Both the position numbers and the translations under genes were made by a program. DNA of 64,000 nucleotides from Anadara kagoshimensis (lineage: Eukaryota > Mollusca > Bivalvia > Arcoida > Arcidae). The notes under the pieces were generated by a model. The model searched no databases. It saw only the letters and a list, made by a program, of their open reading frames with translations, and was not told the origin of the DNA. The stretch lies in NCBI GenBank assembly GCA_021292105.1, contig CM037874.1, forward strand, positions 32,600,185 to 32,664,184, given 5' to 3'. Numbering within the stretch: position 1 is the first letter of the stretch; every line of letters begins with the position of its first letter. This document shows, piece after piece, positions 40,213 to 53,889 of this stretch.

Positions 40213-42840
40213 ATGATCAGCTTTACTATAGCGTATTGACAAACTAACCTTTCAGCCATCCAGCAACAAATGATCTTTTTTAACAATAATCTATACAACA
40301 CGGTCATTGTGTAAGACAAAATACTAACATTTACAAATAATAGAAATTTATCAAATAACGAAGCTGTAGTTTTGAAAAAACGTGAACACATATATAAATC
40401 ACTTTTCGCGGTGTTATTATAGCACGCAAACGGACAAGAATGTATATACCAATTGGTCATCAATGACACGAACATATCACTGCAGAATATTTTGTGTTAT
40501 TGCTAAATATTCCTTTGCTGACTTTTCAACAAACTCAAAATAAATGGCTGTTCGTAAATAATCACAGTTTCAGAGTTAGTAAAAGATGGCAATTGTTAAA
40601 ATTAGAGCAGTGGTTTTGCTTTAAATGTGGAATTACTGAGGAATGATAATTGATTTTTCCCTTTCAGTCAATTTTGGAAAACAATCGTAATAAAAGTACC
40701 ATAGCACTTAACGCCATAGATTTTTGTTTTGTAGGTAATCAACACATAAATGCGACGGAAGTTCACATAAGGGACTATTAGATATATAAATTGGTCATCA
40801 ATATCAATCACAGGAACATTTCACACCAAAATCTTTGCTTTATTGGCGTGCTAAGGTTTATAGATGGATATTCTTTTGCTTACTCTCCAACATATCCAAT
40901 GCTAATTAAGGTTTATTTTTAAACACAATTCCACAGTAAGAAGTATATGACAATAACTGTAAAGTAGGACAATGTTGTAAACGTATAATGACTTTAAAAT
41001 GTTTATATATAGCGGATTTTGTAAGTGCACAATTATCAAGTTTGTATTTACTTATTTTAGAGACCTTCAGTAAGCCAGGAAGTGTCTGAATAGCCAAAAG
41101 AAACAAATGAAGAAAAAACATTGTAATTAAGTTTATCCATTTGATGTTTGAACGAGTCAGGGAAAGCATATTCACAGTTCAAGTTAAATAGCATGTTGGC
41201 AGATTATGTTAAATGTGCTATTCCTGGCTCTCGTTCACGGCACCGAATTATATATGATTTCTCATATTAACAATGTGTCAAAAAATGAATAATTATCATT
41301 AGAATAATTTGTTTTATTAACGATTCCGACAAACGTATGGGATTGAAGGAAATAAATCCAAATAAGAATAGAAAACTTGACAAGGCTTGAATGCTGACCA
41401 ATGAAACAGATGACTTTTAAGACATCAGTGAGTAGGATCGTAAAATGTTACGCAATCACACCGGTTTAAATTCAATTGCCTATACATAAGCAATTTAATT
41501 TTAGCAAAAACAAATAGATTATTCTGAAGAAAGGTAATTGTAATTGTAAATATTGAGCGTGACAATATCAGAAAATATTTTTGAAGGAATTTTTCGTGTG
41601 ATTGATGATCAATAAGTATACTCGAAACTATCTTATGCTGCTATTTGTTGGTCATCTACAACACAAATGCTATGACGTTATTTACAAACATACTATGAAG
41701 GTGATTGTTTTGCAATATCAATAAATGCTTATATCATGCTTATAAATTAAATTGTAATTGACACAACGCATAGATAACGCCACCCGTAAAACGTTTATTC
41801 AAATCTCAGAAACAATTGACAGCACATACATCAATTGATCGTAGATGACGACAAATGAGCAAACTAAAACAATCTTTATTTGTCATTATCTAACCAAATG
41901 ACTCTTTAAATATATTTTTAAAAATACAAATGTGATATTACTGTTGTGTTTTTAAAAAAATATGACTCATTAGACACAATGTGATAATGACACTCAAAGA
42001 GGTCATAAAATATACTTGTTTGTTATTATAACGAAATTGCATTTTCATGAGAGATTTTTTATTCAAAATTTTAACACGGATTGCAGGTGCATGGTAAAGA
42101 GAGAAATAAATAATTAGGCACGACTGGGACATTGTAGTTCCTATAAATATAACTAGACTTGCAAATAGTGAATAACTCCCATTACTTTGATATACATTTC
42201 AAGTTTAAAACACCTCCATTCTGTTTCGTCAAAATTTACATCCATAATTCTGAAGGAGATTGTAAACATTTGCGAAATTTAAATGAAAGAAAATCTTAGT
42301 TTAGAAATAATAGTGAAACCGGAGCCTTGTCATTTATATATCAATAAAATAAGTTGTTTCTTACTGTAAGTTTGCATCATGCCAACTATGATTTGACAGC
42401 AAGATGCTAAATTACATGACGTCATTCTATTATTGTATAACTGGAAGTTTTTGGTAAACCATTTAGATCAAACAATTTACTTATTTTTTATCAAACTTCC
42501 TAAATAAGTACAAAAACAATATACCAAATTAAACAATTCAGTTTGGATTGAAAAAGCATTAAGATGTCATCGACATTTTGGTGGAAATAACAATATCATC
42601 ATACACTCCAGACATGATATTTTATACCAGTACATTGCCTCATTTTTTTATTGCAACTCATGTTCGGATTTTATTTTTTGCATGAAATTACTTTAAGATG
42701 TTGTTGAAACTGGACGTTGATGTACAGACAGTAATACTATATCATAGTTTATGTATAGGTTATTTGAACAAATAAAACACGTATGAAGGTTAATCGTAAT
42801 TATTAGAAACAAAAAATAGTCCAATAGCAAATGCAAAAGA

Positions 42841-43005
42841 AAACCGGTACATTTAGTTGAGCACGTGAACTGATATGATTTGCATAAGGTAGGGTGCTCC
42901 GGAAAGGTAAACATCTTCTGTTAGTCTAACAATGACCGTCAAGTTCGAACTAAAGTTAAGAATGTAAAAAACGTGGAACTACATAACGCTAAATATATTC
43001 AGGGT
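42841..43005 (-). mobile_element. Older inverted RT-element tail, unit 5
   Basis: Type-B copy missing a few bases at its left edge (AAAACCGGTACATTTAG). Confidence 0.65.
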
Positions 43006-44484
43006 GAATAAATTATAAAATTTACATAGAAACAGTTTGAAGACGTCTGTATATTAGTTACAGTAAGTCGATTTTACACTTCACATGCTAGACTTACAAT
43101 ATTTTTCTTGTTAGCTTTACAAATCAAATTACAAAAGTTTTTTTTAAAAAAGATAAAAAAGATAAAATACATCAAAAATACAATATAAAGTTAGTTCATA
43201 TAATAAGTTACCATGAAACGAAAAGTAATAATTTTAGCAATTTAGTGGCTGTATTACATTATACGCATCTATTTTATTTGCCGTTCAGTAAACGTGGTTA
43301 TTGTACTTATTAAGCTTTTCAATAGTTGTTATTTCGGTTTTTGTTTTTCAAAAATTTTAAATATATTCTATTTGACTTTGACTTTATTGACGACCCGTAT
43401 ATAAAATCACTCGCACCATTAAGTGTACATAGCAACCGTTATCTACATGTAGTACTATGGAACACAGACATCTTCTATCTTTTGAGTTTCATTCCATTGC
43501 ATTTAATATTTACAACAAAAACTTACCATGATATAATTGCTATTTTGTTAATATTAACATGATTTCACAAAGCAAAATGTGAAAGCATTATGGATGATGA
43601 CTCAATAATCAATCAAGCACAAAATTGATCGAGCAGATTATTATACCAAATACAGATAATACATAAGTCAGACATTAAACAAATATCATTCAATACAAAC
43701 AGATAATTATGAAGTCTTCTATATGCATTGTATTGGAGATTATCTAGTGCAAAACCGTTTCACTTGGTGCAATACTCTTTTTTATAAAATTCCAATTATA
43801 TTTTTCAATATATTTAATCCGCCGTTATGAATTTTTAAAATTTCATAAAACTGAAAAATCATTTAATCCTTTAATGCCAGTAATTTAAAAGTTGGATCAT
43901 ATTTATTTTTCATTTACCTATTATATACGTTTTGTATTTAGTTTTAAATGGTAAAAAGGACAATTATATTTTTAATAGTTCTCAACACATTAGATATTAC
44001 CAGTACACGATTAGTTTTAGCATACGTGATTCATTATAACCAATTAGTTGAGTATAAATTGCAATAAAGAAATTCAATAAACTAATACACAGAGTTCTGA
44101 ATTAATATTATTGTTTGGCCAAGAATGTATTCCCGACTAATCTTTTAGTTGTTAATAGTGTTGTATGTAGCTATGTAGCTCAAAACATGTCACTGTTATA
44201 ATTAAATGACATTATATAAGTTACAATATAAGTGTACCTTTTACTTCAATGTTAAGTGATTTTAATCAAAGTAATTTGTCATAAACACCATTACTATTCT
44301 ACCGAAAGGAACTAAACCACATCAGTTTTGAAAAAAAAATTCAGACCAATCACACGAGTTTATATTATTGTGTTTAAAAGAAATAAACAAATCTTTTTAT
44401 TGCAGAACAATCGCACATCTTAATATAAGCTGCAGACATTTTATCAACATGCAAAAAGCGTTCTGTATTTGGTTGTTTGGTTGA

Positions 44485-44554
44485 CTGCTGCTTATCTCGG
44501 GACTCGAACTCACAATAGTGAGAGACACTGGATTTGTAGACTAACGTCTGATCA
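44485..44554 (-). other. tRNA-B-box-like segment, unit 5
   Basis: Single positional copy. One arm of the CTCACNATTGTGAG palindrome is changed (CACAATAGTGAG on plus). Confidence 0.35.
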
Positions 44555-44838
44555 AAAACTTAAAGATGAATCACCTCAATGGAACAAATTTGAATTTTCA
44601 GTCCTAGGACTCAAAATTAATCCTAGAATAAAACATGATAGAGAAATGAAAACGTAAATGTTAAAATAAAATAACTTTGAAATTTGACCATTGGTTTAAA
44701 TAAACATTTGTTTTAATATAATTACATTTTTATCAAAGTCCAATCTAACTTATTACTTCATACAACATTAAGAAGTACCTTGTAGTAAACTTGTGAATAA
44801 AATTGTTCAACAATTATGTGTACAAAGACTTTACTTCA

Positions 44839-45029
44839 ACAAAGTGCATTTGTGTTGTTTCTATTTATAAACAATTCCAGAAGTTTACCTATGTTTTCTA
44901 GTAAAAACTGCAGCCGGAAAGGTCAAGGCCGCAACCATGACCTACTAACAGTAATATTTTAGCCGTAACAGAAAATACAGCTGATTTGACTAAAAACTAG
45001 CTTTAAATTCCAATATTTTGTTTTTAAAA
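44839..45029. mobile_element. Private insertion of about 190 bp in unit 5
   Basis: Between TTTACTTCA and CTTAACCTTGTAA, where other units read TTTACTTCATATTAACCTTG. It contains GCAGCCGGAAAGGTCAAGGCCGC and ends in a T-rich run, with no clear terminal inverted repeats. Its class cannot be named from sequence alone. Confidence 0.6.
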
Positions 45030-48000
45030 CTTAACCTTGTAATTTTTTCTCAACAAGGAAGTAAAAAACATATCATATACGTTTATAGACCATTAAGGTG
45101 TGATTCAGATGATAGTTTTAAGAGTCTATAGAGGACACCGAACTTCGCGAAATAAAATTAAAACAATCACATGGAAGATAAATTAGGATTTAAAGAATTC
45201 TCAGCTCTCAAATTGTAGCAATATCTCCTACTTTTGATCTTTAATCTGATGTTTAATGGTGAGAAAATGACATTGGGTGATAAAACAAAATAATGAGGAC
45301 CATGTGTGGGGAAATCTTTTTAGTTTCAGTTAATATTTCTGATTTAAAACTAATGTAAATAAGACTATCACGTAATCTTTATCATCAACAAAACATTGAT
45401 TACTGGTGAAATGATACACTGGAGGTATAGTATATAAATCAAGGCCAGTATCTTTTCCAGCTCATTGAATCATAAGTTCTACAAACAAGATTCTAGAATT
45501 TACTAGACCGTATGTCTTAAAAATGTACTTTACATATATCGCAAAGATTCATTCGGGAACTCGGCTGATAAGCGGCGTATATATGCGTAACTAGACTTTT
45601 TAGACAATATCGATTGGATATATAAATTTATTTTGTAATTTTAAACATTTAAACTGTTCTTTATATTGCCGTCTTCCTTGTATTAATCGAAATATGTATT
45701 AAACTCCCAATTTTTTTTATTGAACATACTTTTGTCAGTCATGACGTCATTTAAGTTATCTAATTAGGTCTCCCTGCTTTGGGTGTTTATCTTGTTTACT
45801 TGATTCCTGTACTCGATTACATTGGGTTCTTCCAGATACATTTTTCAGATACAAATTGTATTCTTTTATTTAAAATCAGCATTAACTAATTTTAAAAATC
45901 GATTATGTTACTATTGTTCATGGTGCTATACTTTTTCTGAGATACTCGTTAAGCTTGAAATTCATACAAGTTACTTTATCACTTATTTATGTCCGAGTTT
46001 CGTATATTTTTCTTATTTTCACTGTTTGAAGTTTTAATACTTAGTTTACAGAGTTTTTTGTTCGGTTTATACTAATTCGACAGAAATGGAGCCGCCTAGT
46101 TTTTAAGAATAATCTTCTCTCCGATCCACAAAGTGTAATTTAAGAGCTTATTCTAGTTTTCGATATAACCTTTCGCAATACTTAAAAAGGTGTTATAAGG
46201 TATGCTGTAAATAATACTATAAAGTGCTTAATCAAATCATTTAACAGTAGTAGAAAGAGTTACCGTTCGCAATGCTAAAATGGGTCTGATTAAACGCAAC
46301 CAGTAGTTTTCAAACAGACAGTCGTTATTGGTTCAAATGTAAAATATAGCATCACAACCCACTTGGCAAGCCCAGAAACCGATGAGGAATCTCATTCATA
46401 TACTGACTATTTTCGTTTTTGACGGTTGCCGACTTATATTGGGTAACTGCCTTCTTTCCTTAGTAAGTGTGCCTATTTCTAAGCCCACATTTTGTTCAAT
46501 TCGGGCAAGAATCGCTATGGACTCAGTATTTTGGCAAACATAGTGGCAAGGATCCACATAAATACAAGTAAATAATGACGTGGCCACAATACCGGAAATA
46601 CGTTTTGCATAGGTTTCCTCAATAGTTTGGTCCAAAAGAGGTTGCTCCAAAAATTCATTTATCGTTTTAGACTTGCCCAACACCCAGACGCGAAGGGTAC
46701 GTCATCAAGGAATAAATGAAATGAAATGAACATTTAAATTACCAGCATATTACAAAATAGAAACATTATCATTTTAAATTAACATGATTACGCCATTAAA
46801 ATTGTAATTGCAGATGACACACTCAATACAATGTTATTTCTGGTGAACCATACACAACATGGTAGGTATTATATAAGCTTGATAAAGTAAAACTGTACAA
46901 TAACTTTTCATCGGAGGCTAGAAAAAAGTCAGTTAAGGGGTAAGTTAAACATTACAGATGACTGAGTCAGCCTCTTTCACCTCCATCAAACTAATAAAAC
47001 CAATTGCATGTTACATGCATCAAATAGTACGCACTAATTAAGTAATGAACATGAATGGATTAGTAAACATGTTTACTTAAAATAACCCGGTTCTGTCTGA
47101 AATGAACATATTCTGTAAAGTGCATTTTGTCATTCGGATCGCGAGAACTGAACGGAAAGGACGCTGTGTACTCTGCAATTTAATTAGCTTTGGTAAATAA
47201 TATGGTTATGCAATTCCAATATAAAATTTTGGCATAAACTCTTTTTTATCTTATAGTAGCTAGTGAAGCTATTATATTCCCACACACCTGAATACAATAA
47301 TCACTATGAATCGACAATAAAAGCTTTAAAATACCAAATTATTACTGTTATTTCCTCGTATTACTATGAATTAAATATTAGAAACCTGCTATTTTTTATC
47401 TTTAATCAGGGAATTAAAATGTGTTTTATATAATGACTGTACACAATTGTACTTTTGTTTTGTTTTGATTAAAATGTGTTGTGCAGTCTATTTAGAATAA
47501 ACAAACAAGGGGAATATTAATCGATGTTTGTAGTGTCATGACAATTCTCAGAATTAGAAATTTCCTGTCTCAAGACCTGATATTGTGTTCAAATCTTCTA
47601 AAGAAAAATTGCGTCTACATTCACTACTGTCATTCAGTACAAAAACCAGACAATCTATTGAAATAAACATCTTAGTAAACGAAAACAGTGTCTATAGAGA
47701 ATTTGGTGTTTGCAATTTGGCTTCATAATACTATAACAAATGGTTGTGACAAACGACAATCGAGCTACCTTAAAATAACTTTCTTCCCAAAATAATCCAT
47801 ACAACCCGGTCATTTGCTGATCAAAAACATCGTTTAGGGAAAAAGATATGATAAACAACCATCAATCAAGAAAGTTGTGATTCTCTAGAAAGATGGTAGA
47901 ACGTATACATCACACAATATTATTATAGTACTTTAAGGGATTATTATATATACTAATTGGTCATCAATCGCACGAACATTTCATGTTAGTGTGTTTTGTT

Positions 48001-48366
48001 TTATTGGTGTGCTAAGGTTTATTGCTGGATGTTCTTCTCTTGACTTTTGAACCAATTCCAGGATAATGTCCGTTTCGTGTTAATATGTCTCCATAGTGAG
48101 TATTAGATGACAATTTTTGAAAAATGTGTCATTGAACTTTCTTGAAATCTGAACTGTAAACCATTCTGATATACGAGAAATTATGTTAAGTTTCTTCGTT
48201 AATATTTGTTTATATTACCTTCACATTATATTTCAATTTAATTAAAGTTTTTTAACTTGCAGGCAAACACTGCATAAATTCTTTTTCAAAACAACAGTAC
48301 TCATTATAGTTGAAACAACCAAGCACAAACATACTAGTTCAATTTAACAACACACTCCAAAAGACA

Positions 48367-49309
48367 ACTATACCATTCAACATCTGGGATCAACCAAATG
48401 TGGATTCTGTAAACTTCTAAAGAATAAAACTGTAGCATCTTATTTCTAACACTTTTCCTCATGTAAAAAGTATAAAATCTTTTGAATTTTCTTCACTCTA
48501 CACCACTATCCCTCATTCTTAATTCAAAGAACGTCTTAAATAAATAATTCACTTGTCATTATATTACAATACCGGTAAGGTAATATACAAATATCTATTG
48601 ATGAATAGGTATTCTGGGGTTTTTTTTTTTGTCAAACATCATACGCATTCCAAACAATAATATACTGAAGTATCATCAACAAAATGCTGGAGTTTTTGGT
48701 AGTTTACATATTTGTTGTGTTTCGTAATATAATTTTCAAGTTAACAATCGGTATACCAATGGGTACAAACTGTGCACCATTGCTTGGTGATTTGTTTCTT
48801 TACTCCTTTAGTCTTATGGAGCAGAATTTATGCAGAACCTTGTTAAATCTGGAGAAAAGAATGTCGTCAAGTCATTCAATTCCACATACAGAAATATAAA
48901 TGACGTTCTGTCTGTAAACAATCCTAAATTTGGACTGTGTGAATGACATTTATCCTAGTGAATTTGAAATTAAAGATACTAGTGATTCCTCAGGTACTGC
49001 TTCAAATTTAGACTCAACCCTCAATTATGACCCCAAGGCTACATTTGAAACTTTATTGCAAACGTGATTGCTTCAATTTTTCTATTGTCTACTTTTTTCT
49101 ATGGCTTATTATCGTGCTTATTTGTTGCTCAATATGCTATGGTATAGCTTGATCCCAATACGAATACTTTGTACAACAAAGCAGTCTGCTTGTAAGTAAA
49201 TTGTTGACCAAACGATTATGCAAGCCTAAGCTTAGCAAGGCCCTCAAAGGTGTTATAGCGTCATCATTGTATCGTGGATAAGTTTGATGTCTCTGTGTCC
49301 ACGATTGCC
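48367..49309 (+). pseudogene. Degraded RT element near end of unit 5
   Basis: Same insertion as in unit 4 (identical left junction after CAAAAGRCA). It keeps the segment deleted in unit 4, including a T-rich run near 48620, but ends abruptly in the codons for the RT C-terminus. There GATTGCC is fused to AACTAATGGTC, removing the tail and about 0.25 kb. YIDD reads NIND. Confidence 0.82.
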
Positions 49310-51052
49310 AACTAATGGTCTTTTTTAACAATAATCTATACAACACTGTCATTGTGTAAGACAAAATACTAACATTTACAAATAATAGAAATTTATCAAA
49401 TAACGAAGCTGTAGTTTTGAAAAAACGTGAACACATATATAAATCACTTTTCGCGGTGTTTTTATAGCACTCAAACGGACAAGAATGTATATACCAATTG
49501 GTCATCAATGACACGAACATATCACTGCAGAATATTTTGTGTTATTGCTAAATATTCCTTTGCTGACTTTTCAACAAACTCAAAATAAATGGCTGTTCGT
49601 AAATAATCACAGTTTCAGAGTTAGTAAAAGATGGCAATTGTTAAAATTAGAACAGTGGTTTTGCTTTAAATGTGGAATTACTTACGAATGATAATTGATT
49701 TTCCCTTTCAGCCAATTTTAGAAAACAATCGTAATAAAAGTACCATAGCACTTAACGCCATAGATTTTTGTTTTGTGGGTAATCAACACATATATGCGAC
49801 GGAAGTCCACATAAGGGATTATTAGATATATAAATCGGTCATCAATATCAATCACAGGAACATTTCACACCAGAATCTTTGCTTTTTGGCTTGCCAAGGT
49901 TTAAAGATAAATATTCTTTTGCTGACTCTCCAACAAATCCAATGCTAATTAAGGTTTATTTGTAAACACAATTCCACAGTAAGAAGTATATGACAATAAC
50001 TGTAAAGAAGGACAATGTTGTAAACGTATAATGACTTAATAATGTTTATATATAGCGGATTTTGTAAGTGCACAATTATCAAGTTTGTATTTACTTATTT
50101 TAGAGACATTCAGTAAGCCAGGAAGTGTCTGAATACCCAAAAGAAACAACTGAAGAAAAAACATTGTAATTAAGTTTATCCATTTGATGTTTGAACGAGA
50201 GTCAGGGAAAGCATATTCAAAGTTCAAGTTAAATAGCATGTTGGCAGATTATGTGAAATGTGCTATTCCTGGCTCTCGTTCACGGCACGGAATTATATAT
50301 TCATTTGTGATTTCTCATATTAACAATGTGTCAGAAATGGATAATTATCATTAGAATAATTTGTTTTATTAACGATTCCGACAAACGTATGGGATTGAAG
50401 GGGAAAAAAATCCAAATAAGGATAGAAAACTTGACAAGGCTTGAATGCTGACCAATGAAACAGATGACTTTCAAGACATCAGTGAGTAGGATCGTAAAAT
50501 GTTACGCAATCACACGATTTAAAATTCAACTGCGTATATATAAGCAATTGAATTTTAGCAAAAACAAATAGATTATTCTGAAGAAAGGTAATTGTAATTG
50601 TAAATATTGAGCATGACAATATCAGAAAATGTTTTGGAAGGAATTTTTCGTGTGATTGATGATCAATAAGTATAGCCGAAACTATCTTATGCTGCTATTT
50701 GTTGGTCATCTACAACACAAATGCTATGACGTTATTTACAAACATACTATGAAGGTGATTGTTTTGCAATATCAATAAATGCTTACATCATGCTTATAAA
50801 TTAAATTGTAATTGACACAACGCATAGATAACGCCACCCGTAAAACGTTTATTCAAATCTCAGAAACAATTGACAGCACATACATCAAGTGATCGTAGAA
50901 GACGACAAATGAGCAAACTAAAACAATCTTTATTTGTCATTATCTAACCAAATGACTCTTTAAATATGTTTTTAAAAATACAAATGCGATATTACTGTTG
51001 TGTTTTCAAAAAAAAAATATGACTCATTAGACACAATGTGATAATGACACTC

Positions 51053-51150
51053 AAACATCTTCTGTTATTCTAACTACGACCGTCAAGTTCGAACTAAAGT
51101 AAAGAATGAAAAAAACGTGGAACTACATAACGCTAAATATATTCAGGGTA
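51053..51150 (-). mobile_element. Older inverted RT-element tail, truncated, unit 6
   Basis: Only the part from ACATCTTCTG onward remains. An upstream deletion of roughly 0.9 kb joins CACTCAAA directly to CATCTTCTG. Confidence 0.6.
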
Positions 51151-52994
51151 AATAAATTATAAAATTTACATAGAAACAGTTTGAAGACGTCTGTATATTA
51201 GTTACAGTAAGTCGAGTTTACACTTCACATGCTAGACTTACAATATTTTTCTTGTTAGCTTTACAAATCAAATTATAAAAGTTTTTTTTTAAAAAAGATA
51301 AAAAAGATAAAATACATAAAAAATACAATATAAAGTTAGTTCATATAAAAAGTTACCATGAAAAAATATATAAAAACGTATGTTCACTAACAAACGAAAA
51401 GTAATAATTTTAGCAATTTAGTCGCTGTATTACATTATACGCATCTATTTTATTTGCGGTTCAGTAAACGTGGTCATTGTACTTATTAAGCTTTTCAATA
51501 GTTGTTATTTCGGTTTTTGTTTTTCAAAAATATTAAATATATTCTATTTGACTTTGACTTTATTGACGACCCGTATATAAAATCACTCGCACCATTAAGT
51601 GTACATTGCAACCGTTATGTGCATTGTATTGGAGATTATCTAGTGCAAAACCGTTTCACTTGGTGCAATACTCTTTATTTTAAAATTCCAATTATGTTTT
51701 TCAATATATTTAGTCCGCCGTTATAAATTTTTAAAATTTCATAAAACTGAAAAATCATTTAATCCTTTAATGCCAGTAATTTAAAAGTTGGATCATGTTT
51801 ATTTTTGATTTATCTATTATATATATTGTGTAATTAGTTTCAAATGGTAAAAAGGACGATTATATTTTTAATTGTTCTCAACACATTAAATATTACCAGT
51901 ACACGATTAGTTTTAGCATACGTGATTCATTATAATCAATTAGTTGAGTATAAATTGCAATAAAGAAATTCAATATACTGATACACAGTGTTCTGAATGG
52001 ATATTATTGCTTGGTTAGCAATGTATTTCCGACTAATCTTTTTGTTTTAAATAGTGTTGTAAGTAGCTATGTAGCTCAAAACATGTCACTATTACAATTA
52101 AATATCATTATTTAAGTTGCAATATAAGTGTACCTTTTACTTCAATGTTATGTGATTTTAAACAAAATGATTTGTCATAAACACAGAAAGTGCCATCACT
52201 ATTCTACCGAAAGGGAGTAAACCACATCATTTTAATAAAACAAGCTTCAGACCAATCACACGAGTTTTTATCATTGTGTTTAAAAGAAATACAAATCATT
52301 TTATTGCAGAACAATCTCACATCTTAATATAAGCTGCAGACTTTTTATCAACATGTAAAAACTCTTTTTTGGATATCTATGCAAAAGTCATTCTGTCTGG
52401 TAGATTTATTGGGGAAAATACAGAATAATATATAACATCAAATCATGGCTTTAATGATAAAAATAATAAAAACACAAAAGGAATAACAACTGGAAGGACG
52501 GCAGAAAACCTTATTAAATATGTAGACATTATAACAATTATACAAGACGGTTCTGAGAACCCTTGATTTGTTAGACTAGTCCAATTTTCGAGATACTTGG
52601 GATTTACACCAAGCATTAAAAAAATCATTTTGTAACTGAAATATGGGTCAAAATATTGTGATCAACAACTTCAAGATAAATCACACAAACGAACAAATAT
52701 GAATTTTTTATCTAAGAACTCAAAAGTAACCCTAGAAAAAAAATGATAGAGAAATGTAATGTTTAAATAGAAGAATTTTTAAATTTGACCATTAGTTTAA
52801 TTAAATATTTGTTTTAATATTATTACATTTTTACCCAAGTCTAATCGAACTTATTACTTCGCTCAAACATTTAGAAGTACCTTGTAGTTAACTTGTGAAC
52901 TAAATTGTTCAATAATTATATATACTAACATTTTACTTCATATTAACCTTGCAATTTTTGCTCGACACGGAAGGAAAGAAACACATCATCTACG

Positions 52995-52999
52995 TTTAT
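52995..52999. repeat. Target-site duplication (TTTAT) of the unit 6 insertion
   Basis: Matches 53890-53894. Other units have an uninterrupted ACGTTTATAGACC at this position, for example near 17340. Confidence 0.65.
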
Positions 53000-53889
53000 C
53001 TACATACCATCTAAAAATGTTGGAGTTTTTGATAGATAACATATTTGTTGTGTCTGGTAATGTAGTTTTTTCATCCAATGATCGGTATACCAATGGGTAC
53101 AAACTGTGCACCATTGCTTGCTGATTTGTTTCTCTATTCTTATGAAACAGAATTTATGCAAACCTTTGTTTAATCTGGAGAGAAGACTATCGCCAAATCA
53201 TTCAACTCAACATACAGATATATAGGTGACGTTCTGTCTCTTAACAATCCTAAATTTGGAGACTATGTAAATGTCATCTATCTAGTGAGCTTGAAATAAA
53301 AGACACGACTGATTCCTCAAGTTCTGCTTCATATTTAGACGTATACCTTAATTATGACGCACACGAAAGGCTACATTTGCAACTTTATGACAAATGTGAT
53401 GATTTCAATTTTTCTATTGTCAACTTTCTTTTTTTATGCAGCAATATACCTGGTTCTCCTGCTTATAGTGTATTTGTTTCCCAATTTATACGCTATGTTA
53501 GAGCTTTTACTCACTACGGGGACTTTGTACAACGAAGTAGGCTGCTTGCAGGTGGATTGTTGACTATGGAATATTGCAGGCCTGGGCTTATCAAGGTCCT
53601 CAAACAGTTTTATGGCCGTCATCACAGTATTGTTGATAAGTTTGATGTCTCTGTTAACAGGATTGCCCTCGATACATTTGACGTCTCATAGTTCCATGTT
53701 CCTTTCACACAATTATGATTACACACATGGCGGGTGTAGCTAGCTAAACAACAGGTGCTTACCCTTCCGGATCACCCGGCCTCACTTCCCTGGTGGAAGT
53801 TCACGTGTCTAACCTAACTTGTCAGTTCCAAAGTTTTTACTTTGCTTATGGATTGTGATTCGGACATGGATTAGTATGTTTGTTTTTGA
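53000..53889 (+). mobile_element. Degraded Penelope-like insertion in unit 6
   Basis: A 5'-truncated copy of the 61634 element, about 0.89 kb, starting near the region upstream of motif B. Flanks repeat TTTAT (52995-52999 and 53890-53894), and the 3' terminus GTATGTTTGTTTTTGA matches the unit 7 copy, so the two are independent insertions sharing one end. The frame is broken by an indel upstream of motif B and a stop after FMQTFV. YIDD reads YIGD. The last 104 codons remain open (53377-53691). The 3' tail with the GGATCACC version of the hairpin is retained. Confidence 0.85.

Larger units (their letters stand above)
31478..40458 (+). repeat. Tandem array unit 4 (type B)
   Basis: About 8.98 kb. 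It lacks the type-A RT insertions equivalent to 1977-3075 and 3779-4274. The stretch of about 32.1-33.6 kb is clearly diverged from type A, while about 33.7-38.5 kb is nearly identical to type A. A degraded RT copy (39161-40212) replaces the AG-microsatellite region near its end. Confidence 0.93.
40459..49503 (+). repeat. Tandem array unit 5 (type B)
   Basis: About 9.05 kb, closest to unit 4, and shares the RT insertion near its end (48367-49309). Private features are an insertion of about 190 bp at 44839-45029, a 31-bp deletion near 43216 and a deletion that removes the 3' tail of its RT copy near 49309. Confidence 0.93.
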
